Assembly: GCA_036501845.1 (NCBI GenBank)
Contig: DASXZO010000043.1
Span: 1-27,087 of the forward strand
Direction of reading: 5' to 3'
Length of the DNA: 27,087 nucleotides
From: JBBREP01 sp036501845
GTDB taxonomy: Bacteria; Actinomycetota; Acidimicrobiia; IMCC26256; PALSA-610
Both the position numbers and the translations under genes were made by a program. Shown here piece after piece: positions 1-6,111 of this stretch; the stretch's first letter is position 1; every line of letters begins with the position of its first letter. The notes under the pieces are model-generated. The model was not told where the DNA came from. It saw only the letters and a list, made by a program, of their open reading frames with translations, and did no database searches.

Positions 1-220
1 TCTCGGACCACTGCGTGTAGCCGGGCACCACGGCGCGTTCGGCGAACGTGACATCGAAGTTGAACGGGAACTCGTCGTCGCGTGCGACGACTTGGCGAAT
101 CTCGGCCATGCGCCGCCGGAACTGATCGGGCTCGCGGAACACGTCGCGCAGCGCTGCATAGCCGACGACCGAGAGCAGGTAGTCGCCAGATTTCATCGTG
201 TGGTTGATCGCCCCGTCCAT
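1..220 (-). CDS. Unidentified protein, N-terminal part only
   Basis: This is a 5' fragment of a leftward gene that runs off the left edge; about 73 codons are visible and they stay open. The peptide begins MDGAINHTMKSGDYLL and contains a charged helical stretch (EPDQFRRRMAEIRQ). I do not recognise the family and see no signal peptide or metal motif. The ATG at 220-218 is the first start codon in frame downstream of the preceding gene's stop (264-262). It has no Shine-Dalgarno sequence but lies 6 nt after a TACATT box, which fits a leaderless mRNA. The frame is also open upstream into the previous gene but has no start codon there. It follows the luciferase-like gene by 41 bp and could belong to the same operon. 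Confidence 0.5.
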   Translation of the reverse strand, partial: MDGAINHTMKSGDYLLSVVGYAALRDVFREPDQFRRRMAEIRQVVARDDEFPFNFDVTFAERAVVPGYTQWSE

Positions 221-226
221 CGCGCG

Positions 227-232
227 AATGTA
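227..232 (-). promoter_or_regulatory. Putative -10 box for a leaderless start
   Basis: On the minus strand TACATT is followed by CGCGCG and then the ATG at 220. A TANNNT box 6-7 nt before the start codon is the usual arrangement for leaderless actinobacterial transcripts. No -35 element is obvious. Confidence 0.4.
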
Positions 233-261
233 CGGGCGCGGCGGCGTTCCGTGCCGCGCTT

Positions 262-1242
262 TTAGCGCACAGCTGGCGCGATCGTTCGTGCCGTTGCGAG
301 CGCCTGTTGCGCGTTGCCGAGGATGGCGGGCGCGGGTGTGGTGACGCCGTTGCTGCAGTAGCGCTCGATGTGGTCGCGGATGCGCTCGGCGGGGCCCCAC
401 ACGATCAGCTCGTCCACGAGCGACTGGGGGATCGCGGCGGTGGCAGCCTTGCGATCGCCGGCCTGCCATGCGTCCCACATGGGCCGCAGGGCGGCGCCGC
501 GCCCGAGCCATTCGTGGAACGCCGCGTAGACGGGCACGTTGAGATACTGGGCGATCGCTCGCCGGCCGACGAAGTCGACGAGGTCGCGGTCCTCGGTGGG
601 CAGCACGAAGATGCGGGCCACGATTTCTTTGCCGGCTCCCACAATCGGTGCGACGGTGGCCACGTCTTCGGCCGACAGCCAGTTGATGATGGCGCCGTCA
701 CCCTCGCGGCCGGCGAGCCGCAGCATGCCTTCGCGGAGCGCGGCGACGAGGATCGGCGGTTGCTCGCTCACCGGCAATCCGAGCGTGAAGCCGCGCACGG
801 AGAAGGTCTCGTACTCCTCGGTGACCTTCTCGTTGCGAAGTGCGGCACGGAGAAAACGCAGCGTGTCGCGCACGCGCTGGTAGGGCTTGTCGAACGCGAT
901 CCCGTTCCAACGCTCGACGATGATGTTCGACGAGCTGCCGATGCCCACGGCGAAATGGCCAGGATTGGCGCTGCACAGCGACGCCACCTGCGACGCGAGC
1001 GTCATCGCACCGCGTGTGTACGCCGGGATGATCGCGGTGCCGAGCCGCAGCTCCGGCGCCCAGGCTGCGGCGAGCACGAGGGGAGTGAAGGCATCGGCGC
1101 CGCCCGACTCGGCCGACCACACGTCGGTGTAGCCGAGGTCGACGAGCTCGCGGAACACCTCGCGGTGCTCGGCAAGCGTGATGCCGTCGAACGGCACGGT
1201 GATGCCATGCCGTCGCGGCGCGGTCTCGTTGCTGTCACTCAT
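262..1242 (-). CDS. Luciferase-like monooxygenase family oxidoreductase (probably F420-dependent)
   Basis: This 326-aa protein has the TIM-barrel pattern of the luciferase-like (LLM) superfamily. It shows an early strand plus GYTDVWSAE at residues 38-46, the conserved LRLGTAI segment (66-71) and GHFAVGIGSSS (95-105), a signature of LLM proteins that use F420 or flavin. F420 use is inferred from the actinobacterial setting. The substrate is unknown. The start is the ATG at 1242-1240, not the upstream in-frame start at 1278, because a strong GGAGGAG lies just before it and the ATG overlaps the upstream gene's stop as ATGA, indicating translational coupling. It is the third gene of a leftward cluster after the sulfatase and TesB-like genes, so an acyl or organophosphorus/sulfur catabolic role is possible but not shown. 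Confidence 0.88.
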   Translation of the reverse strand: MSDSNETAPRRHGITVPFDGITLAEHREVFRELVDLGYTDVWSAESGGADAFTPLVLAAAWAPELRLGTAIIPAYTRGAMTLASQVASLCSANPGHFAVGIGSSSNIIVERWNGIAFDKPYQRVRDTLRFLRAALRNEKVTEEYETFSVRGFTLGLPVSEQPPILVAALREGMLRLAGREGDGAIINWLSAEDVATVAPIVGAGKEIVARIFVLPTEDRDLVDFVGRRAIAQYLNVPVYAAFHEWLGRGAALRPMWDAWQAGDRKAATAAIPQSLVDELIVWGPAERIRDHIERYCSNGVTTPAPAILGNAQQALATARTIAPAVR

Positions 1243-2144
1243 TTCAGCTCCTCCGCGGCGGGCGGCTCGTCTTTCCATTCACGCACCATCGTCGACTGGC
1301 TGGCGGTGCCGAGCAACACGCCGTCCTGCGTCCATAAATGCACCAGGCCGTGCGCGAAGCCGTGCTGCACCGCGTGCACGCGGATGTCGGCGAGGATCCA
1401 GTCGCAATCTTCGAGCTGCGCGACCCGCAGCGTGTTGTCGAGACTGTTGCCGCCGGCGCGCACACCGAGCGCCTGGCTGATGCCGAACGGCACGAAGTCG
1501 CCGACGATTGCGAGCCCCGACGCTTTGAGCTCGGAGAGCCCGGGGAAGCGAACCCACAACGACGATGTGCCGTCGCCCGGCAGGCCTGGCAGCTCGGTGA
1601 TGCCGCGCGCCACCGCGAGCCGCATCTCCATGCGTGAGGTGATCGTGCCCTCGTGACGATCCATCATCGGGCGCGGCCGGCAGTCGTCGGGCGCGGGCAC
1701 CGATGGCATGCGCGACCACTGCCCCTGGATCGGCACCGGACGGTCGCCGTACGCGCCGACGACGGTGAGGATCTCGCGGCCGTCGCTGCGCGCGATCACG
1801 CGCACCTGGCTCGTCTGGCGGCCGCGCACTACCTCGTCCACGTCGAGCTCGAGCTCGTGGCCCTCGGGCGCGTAGCTCAGGTATTGCGCGGTTGCCCACA
1901 CCACTGGTCGCTGCGTTTCCTGCTCCGCCACTTCGATCGCGGCGCCGAGACCAGCGCCACCGAACAGCGCGCCGGTACCCGAGATCAACCCGCGCACCAC
2001 CGGCATACGCCAGCGCCGGTAGCCGACCCGCTCGAGCCCGAAGAACCCCAACGATGTCAACTTGCTTTGCCTCGCCTGCGGCTCGGCGGCGAGTGGCTCG
2101 TCACCCGTGTCACTCCTCCGTCGCTCCCGGGCTGCCTTCGCCAC
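1239..2144 (-). CDS. TesB-like acyl-CoA thioesterase (double hotdog)
   Basis: The protein is up to 301 aa and resembles acyl-CoA thioesterase II. The first hotdog covers roughly residues 55-135 (FGGAGLGAAI at 61-70, then WATAQYLSYAPEG). The second covers the C-terminal half, with GNSLDNTLRVAQ matching the TesB SLDHS-type active-site segment and LLGTASQSTMVR matching the terminal glutamine-containing strand. Proteins of this family hydrolyse acyl-CoA to free acid and CoA. It sits 27 bp after the sulfatase gene and its TGA overlaps the next gene's ATG. The start is uncertain: the GTG at 2144 has no good ribosome site, and residues 1-28 are low-complexity and charged. A TTG at codon 29 would still keep both domains. 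Confidence 0.8.
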   Translation of the reverse strand: MAKAARERRRSDTGDEPLAAEPQARQSKLTSLGFFGLERVGYRRWRMPVVRGLISGTGALFGGAGLGAAIEVAEQETQRPVVWATAQYLSYAPEGHELELDVDEVVRGRQTSQVRVIARSDGREILTVVGAYGDRPVPIQGQWSRMPSVPAPDDCRPRPMMDRHEGTITSRMEMRLAVARGITELPGLPGDGTSSLWVRFPGLSELKASGLAIVGDFVPFGISQALGVRAGGNSLDNTLRVAQLEDCDWILADIRVHAVQHGFAHGLVHLWTQDGVLLGTASQSTMVREWKDEPPAAEELK

Positions 2145-2171
2145 CGCGCTTGAACATGTAGGGCCCCCACT

Positions 2172-3743
2172 TCAGTGCCGGGCCGCGCGGTGGGTGACGG
2201 GGCCGAAGCCCGTGAGCTTCGTGCCACTCAACGTGCGGTCGGTGTGGCGTAACCGCCAGCTGAGCATGCGCTGCGCGTAGTCGAGCACCTTCGCGGCGTA
2301 CGCGGGATCGGCCGCGCGATTGTGCAACTCGCCGGGATCGTCGTCGTAGTCGAAGAACACCGACGGGAGCTTCGGGTAGCCGGCGAACTGCACGTACTTG
2401 CCGTGTGCGTCGCGTAGCACTGCAAGCGACAGCTCCTCCATCGTCACGTCGTACTGCTCCTCGAAGAAGCGCTGGCCCGGCTCGCGCAGATCCCATTCCC
2501 AATGGGCCTCGTCGCGCCAGGCGGGTGGCTCGCCGTCGCCGAGCCACTCGCGCAGCGACCGTCCGTCGCACTGCAGCGGGATCGGTGCGTCGAGCAGGTC
2601 GAGCAACGTGGGCGTGACATCGACGTTCTCGGTGAACGCGTCGACGATGCGACCGCGACCTACGTCGAATCCTCCACGAGGGTCGGCCACGAGCAGGGGC
2701 ACGTGGAAACTCTGGTCGTAGAACCCGAGCTTCTGCATGAGGTAGTGGTCGCAGAGTTGCTCACCGTGATCGGACGTGACGATCACGATCGTGTGATCGG
2801 TTTCGCCGCGCTCGTCGAGCCAGTCGAGGATGCGGCCGAACTGCGCGTCGACCTCGGTCTGCATGCCGTAGTAGGTGGCGCGCAGTTGACGGATGTGCCG
2901 CTCGTCGCGCGGGCCGCTGAGCCACTCGATGCCCATGATCGGTGCGAGCATTGGGTGGGTCTGGGCCTCTTCGGTGTCGCTGGGCGCGCGCACCGGCATC
3001 GGCACGGTCTCGGGGTCGTACATCGTGTTGTACGGCTCGGGCGCGAAGAACGGTGGGTGCGGACGCAGGTAGCTCGCATGCGCGAACCACGGGCCGCGGC
3101 CGGCGGCGACGTGGCCGTCGAGGTGCTCGAGCAGGCGATCGGTGAGGAACGCGGTGTTGCCGTGCTCGACGCGGTAGCGCGTCGGCGCGCGGTGGGTGCC
3201 CCACGTGTCGGTGCCCCAGGGCCCTGCGGTGGGATAGCTCGGGTCCGGCTCCTCCACCCACGGCCGCCACGCGCCGCTGGGGTCGAGCGGGTAGCCCGCG
3301 GCAACGAGCGACTCGTGCCACGGGTTCCATTGGCCTTCGGGCAGGTGGCACACGGCGCGAAAGCCCGGAAGCACGCCTTCGTAGCTGCGCAGGCGCGGGT
3401 CGTCGTCGGGCACCGTGCGCGGGTCGATCGACGTGTCGGTGTAGCCGAACAGCACCGGGTCGTAGCCGAGCGCGCGCGCCTCGAGCGCGATGTTGGTGAA
3501 GCGGGCGTCGAGTGGCGTGCCGTTGGTGACCGAACGATGGTTCATCGCGTACATGCCGGTGTAGATCGAGGCGCGGCTCGGTCCGCAAGGCGCGGACTGC
3601 GCAAAATGGTTGCGAAAGGTCACGCCGCGCGTGGCCAGTCGATCGAGGTTCGGCGTACGCACCACTGGATGGCCGAGCCGCGACAGGCACTCGCCGCGCC
3701 ACTGGTCGACCGTCACGAACAGGACGTTGGGAACATCCGGCAT
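2172..3743 (-). CDS. Sulfatase-superfamily hydrolase, phosphonate monoester hydrolase type
   Basis: The 523-aa protein belongs to the formylglycine-dependent alkaline phosphatase superfamily. The CGPSR motif at 53-57 would have Cys53 oxidised to formylglycine. VDQWRG at 12-17 supplies a metal ligand as in phosphonate monoester hydrolases rather than the DD of classical arylsulfatases. MNHRSVTNGTPLD (67-79), YLRPHPPF (225-232), TSDHGEQL (323-330; Asp325, His326) and the lysine in MQKLGFYD complete the active site. Members cleave phosphonate and phosphate mono- and diesters, often also sulfate esters; the substrate here is unknown. No formylglycine-generating enzyme is in the window. No Shine-Dalgarno is visible, but TACTGT lies 9 nt upstream and a 20-bp dyad just beyond it. 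It heads the leftward cluster with the TesB-like and LLM genes. Confidence 0.87.
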   Translation of the reverse strand: MPDVPNVLFVTVDQWRGECLSRLGHPVVRTPNLDRLATRGVTFRNHFAQSAPCGPSRASIYTGMYAMNHRSVTNGTPLDARFTNIALEARALGYDPVLFGYTDTSIDPRTVPDDDPRLRSYEGVLPGFRAVCHLPEGQWNPWHESLVAAGYPLDPSGAWRPWVEEPDPSYPTAGPWGTDTWGTHRAPTRYRVEHGNTAFLTDRLLEHLDGHVAAGRGPWFAHASYLRPHPPFFAPEPYNTMYDPETVPMPVRAPSDTEEAQTHPMLAPIMGIEWLSGPRDERHIRQLRATYYGMQTEVDAQFGRILDWLDERGETDHTIVIVTSDHGEQLCDHYLMQKLGFYDQSFHVPLLVADPRGGFDVGRGRIVDAFTENVDVTPTLLDLLDAPIPLQCDGRSLREWLGDGEPPAWRDEAHWEWDLREPGQRFFEEQYDVTMEELSLAVLRDAHGKYVQFAGYPKLPSVFFDYDDDPGELHNRAADPAYAAKVLDYAQRMLSWRLRHTDRTLSGTKLTGFGPVTHRAARH

Positions 3744-3752
3744 AGCCCGCGC

Positions 3753-3780
3753 ACAGTAACCGTTGCGTCACACGGCAACG
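3753..3780 (-). promoter_or_regulatory. Putative promoter and operator of the sulfatase operon
   Basis: TACTGT (3758-3753 on the minus strand) lies 9 nt before the sulfatase ATG and could be a -10 box giving an almost leaderless transcript. Immediately upstream, 3761-3780 is a 20-bp dyad, CGTTGC-N8-GCAACG, covering the expected spacer and -35 area. That position suits a repressor site. Confidence 0.45.
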
Positions 3781-3822
3781 CTTGCGCGGACCTGTCTCCG
3801 GCGACGCAGCGCGCGTGCACAT

Positions 3823-3841
3823 GCAACGGCTGTCGCGTTGC
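3823..3841. repeat. Second GCAACG/CGTTGC dyad
   Basis: GCAACG-N7-CGTTGC forms a 19-bp inverted repeat of the same hexamer used in the dyad at 3761-3780, with arms in the opposite order and centres about 61 bp apart. Four copies of one hexamer within 81 bp suggest a two-site operator for a DNA-binding dimer. Confidence 0.4.
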
Positions 3842-4112
3842 GTGAGACCGGGCACGTAAAGCCGGTGCAAAAGTTCTTCATGCTGTCGACAAATGCTTCC
3901 CTCGAGGGTCGCGATGCCTCATGATGGCCAAGCGCCGCAGGGAGGCGGCGTGGTGGACGTTGCGGCGGCGGTGAATCGGTGGGCCTGCTCATCGCTTCGC
4001 GCGGTCGTCGCCCGCATCGGTGGTGTTCCCGGATCGGTCCGCCCGTCGGTCCGGCAGAACCCGCCGAGGCCCCGGTCGGGTGCGGTTCCGCACGGCACCC
4101 GCGGCCGGGTCG

Positions 4113-4162
4113 CCCCGGGCAGGGCACGGCTCCCAGTTCCCCGCCGTGTCCTGCCCACGGGG
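4113..4162 (-). terminator. Hairpin downstream of the response regulator gene
   Basis: The left arm is CCCC plus GGGCAGGGCACGGC (4113-4130) and the right arm GCCGTGTCCTGCCC plus GGGG (4143-4162), with one mismatch, a 2-nt bulge and a 12-nt loop. It starts 18 bp past the regulator's stop codon. No U-tract follows, which is common for GC-rich actinobacterial terminators. Confidence 0.5.
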
Positions 4163-4179
4163 TCGATCTCGCCTGCTGT

Positions 4180-4845
4180 TCAGCCGTTCCAGCCGGCGCG
4201 GACCAGGCCTGTTTCGTAGGCCATGATCACCAGCTGCGCACGGTCGCGCGCGCCGAGCTTCGACATCGCTCGGTTCACGTGGGTCTTCACCGTCGCGCTG
4301 CTGACGAAGAGCCGTTCGGCGATCTCGTCGTTCGAGAGTCCGTGTGCCACCAACGCCATCACTTCGCGTTCGCGCTTGGTGAGCACACCGAGATCGGTGT
4401 CGACGTTCGTTTCGCGGCTGTTGCGGGCAAACGCCTCGACGAGCCGCCGGGTGACGCTGGGCGAGAGCAGCGCGTCGCCGGCGGCGACCGCGCGCACCGC
4501 GCGGAGCAGCTCCACCGGCTCGGTGTCCTTCACGAGAAATCCGGTCGCACCCGCGCGCAAGGCCGCGAAGACATACTCGTCGAGTTCGAAGGTGGTCAGG
4601 ATCACCACGCGCACGTCGTCGAGGCGCGACTCGGCACGGATGCGCTGCGTTGCCGCGAGCCCGTCGGTACCGGGCATGCGGATATCCATGAGCACCACGT
4701 CGGGATGTGTGGCCGAGACCGCCGTGAAGGCCTCGTCACCGTTTGCGGCTTCGGCAACGACCTCGATGTCGTCCTGCGCGTCGAGGAGCGCGCGAAAGCC
4801 GGCCCGCACGAGCGCCTGGTCGTCGGCGAGCGCCACGGTGATCAT
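4180..4845 (-). CDS. NarL/FixJ-family response regulator
   Basis: The 221-aa protein has an N-terminal receiver domain (about 1-120) with acidic Asp8/Asp9, phosphoacceptor Asp54 in VVLMDIRMPG, Thr85 and Lys106 in GFLVKD. A C-terminal LuxR-type helix-turn-helix (about 154-215) follows, with LTKREREVMALVAHG and SNDEIAERLFVSSATVKTHV. All switch residues are present, so it should be phosphorylated by the adjacent kinase and bind DNA. Its ATG overlaps the kinase stop as ATGA and is preceded by GGAG at good spacing. It is the last gene of the ABC-kinase-regulator module and a hairpin follows. Likely targets are the module's own promoter and possibly the divergent CPBP gene; this is inference. Confidence 0.95.
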   Translation of the reverse strand: MITVALADDQALVRAGFRALLDAQDDIEVVAEAANGDEAFTAVSATHPDVVLMDIRMPGTDGLAATQRIRAESRLDDVRVVILTTFELDEYVFAALRAGATGFLVKDTEPVELLRAVRAVAAGDALLSPSVTRRLVEAFARNSRETNVDTDLGVLTKREREVMALVAHGLSNDEIAERLFVSSATVKTHVNRAMSKLGARDRAQLVIMAYETGLVRAGWNG

Positions 4846-6083
4846 GCCGAGCTCCTTGTGGGCGCAGGGATCCAGGCGCGCACGCGGAAGCCGCGTTCCG
4901 GCCGCGGGCCAGCGTCGAGCCGGCCTCCGAGCGCCTGGACGCGTTCGCGCATGCCGACGAGCCCCTTACCGCTCGACGGGCCCAGTCGCGCCGACCCGCC
5001 GCCCACAGTGACGCGGGCACCAACGCCGTCGTCGTCGATCTCCACGACCAGCGCGTCCGGACGATACGACAGGAGCACGCGGGTATGCGCCGGGCCCGCG
5101 TGGCGCGCGACGTTGGTGAGCGCCTCTTGGGTCACTCGGTACGCGGCCGTCTCCACGGGGAGTGGCAGCGGCCGGGGCGCGCCGTCGACGACCAGCTCGA
5201 CCGGTACGCCGGCCGCCGTAGTGCGTCGCACGAGGCCGTCGACGTCGACGAGCGTGGGCGTCGGAACGCGCGGCGCGGCGCGCTCGTCGTCGTCGTCGCC
5301 GCCGGTGCGGAGCACGTCGAGGAGCGACCGCAGCTCGTCGAGGCCATCCTTGCTCGCGGCCTTGATCGCCGCGAGCGCACGCTCCGCGAGCTCGGGCTGG
5401 CGATCGATCAGATGGAGCGCGGTGCTCGCCTGCACGTTGATCATCGAGAGGTTGTGCGCGACCACGTCGTGCAGCTCGCGCGAGATCCGCATGCGTTCTT
5501 CGTTGGCCCGTGCTCGTCGCTCCTCTTCGCGCACGTGCGCACGCTCAATGGTGCGTTCTCGCCGGAATCGGATGATCTCCGTTGTGGTGCCGAGTACGAG
5601 CAGCCAGGCGGCGAGCCCGAGCGCCGATGCGAGCGAAGGACCTGTGCGCGTGCCGGCGAGGTCGCCGAGCCAGAGGAAGGCCACGTATCCGAGCACGAGC
5701 GACGCCCACGCCACACGCCGGTAGCCCGCGATCACGACGGTGCCGAAGCCGATGATCAGGGAGAGGAATATCGGCCCGGGTCCATAACCGGCCACCCAGT
5801 ATCCGAGCGTCGCGGCGAACACGATCGCGTAGACGGTGAGCGTGTGGACGCGACGCCAGGCGAGGGCGACCGGCCCGATCGCAGCGAGGACGATCGCCCC
5901 GGCGTCGAGGGACCGTTCGGGATGGGCGTGCCAATGCCCGTGCGACGCACCGATGGTGAGGCCCACCTGTACGACGGTGAGGATCGCCGCGAAGCGCACG
6001 TCGCGCGCCGACGGCCCGTTGGGACGCACGCGGCCGCCGACGGGAGGCGACGTCACGGGGGCCACGGCTGCCACAGGTGCCAT
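4842..6083 (-). CDS. Membrane histidine kinase (HisKA_3 / NarX-DesK type)
   Basis: With the ATG at 6083 the protein is 413 aa. About five hydrophobic segments lie between residues 30 and 170 with no extracellular domain. An arginine/glutamate-rich linker follows (about 172-197), then the H-box RISRELHDVVAHN with phospho-acceptor His205. The HATPase_c domain is at about 310-408: N-box QEALTNVARHA (319-329), DDDGVG and GKGLVGMRERV. The lack of a sensor domain is typical of kinases that sense through or together with an ABC transporter. An in-frame ATG at 6131 overlaps the permease gene; I prefer 6083 because TACGGT lies 7 nt before it. The gene starts 28 bp after the permease stop and overlaps the regulator start. 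Confidence 0.92.
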   Translation of the reverse strand: MAPVAAVAPVTSPPVGGRVRPNGPSARDVRFAAILTVVQVGLTIGASHGHWHAHPERSLDAGAIVLAAIGPVALAWRRVHTLTVYAIVFAATLGYWVAGYGPGPIFLSLIIGFGTVVIAGYRRVAWASLVLGYVAFLWLGDLAGTRTGPSLASALGLAAWLLVLGTTTEIIRFRRERTIERAHVREEERRARANEERMRISRELHDVVAHNLSMINVQASTALHLIDRQPELAERALAAIKAASKDGLDELRSLLDVLRTGGDDDDERAAPRVPTPTLVDVDGLVRRTTAAGVPVELVVDGAPRPLPLPVETAAYRVTQEALTNVARHAGPAHTRVLLSYRPDALVVEIDDDGVGARVTVGGGSARLGPSSGKGLVGMRERVQALGGRLDAGPRPERGFRVRAWIPAPTRSSA

Positions 6084-6090
6084 GGCGCCG

Positions 6091-6096
6091 ACCGTA
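6091..6096 (-). promoter_or_regulatory. Putative internal -10 box for the kinase-regulator pair
   Basis: On the minus strand TACGGT is followed by 7 nt and the kinase ATG at 6083, the spacing expected of a leaderless promoter. It would let the two-component genes be expressed separately from the transporter. Confidence 0.4.
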
Positions 6097-6111
6097 CGCG
6101 GTGCCGTCGGC

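Larger units (their letters stand above)
3744..4179. other. 436-bp intergenic region without a convincing gene
   Basis: The stretch separates two leftward operons. Its right third (4020-4179) is packed with GC-rich inverted repeats, including the terminator-like hairpin at 4113-4162 and a smaller one around GTGCGG-TT-CCGCAC. Its left third carries the promoter-side dyads of the sulfatase gene. Open frames of 79-119 codons cross it on both strands, but none has a ribosome site or a recognisable product. I regard it as a terminator plus promoter region. Confidence 0.6.

Noticed and set aside
307..1656. Long plus-strand open frame (449 codons) opposite the LLM and TesB-like genes
   Set aside because: It is antisense to two clearly recognisable genes, is rich in His/Arg/Gly/Ala, matches no family and arises from the GC-rich third-position bias.
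2502..3845. 447-codon plus-strand frame opposite the sulfatase
   Set aside because: It is a mirror of the sulfatase coding frame with no ribosome site and no domain.
3893..4219. Possible 108-aa plus-strand protein in the intergenic region
   Set aside because: It has no Shine-Dalgarno or -10 box, is Pro/Arg-rich, and runs through the hairpin and into the 3' end of the regulator gene.
3979..5724. 581-codon plus-strand frame across the intergenic region, response regulator and kinase
   Set aside because: Most of it is antisense to intact two-component genes, and the composition is Arg/Ser-rich without motifs.
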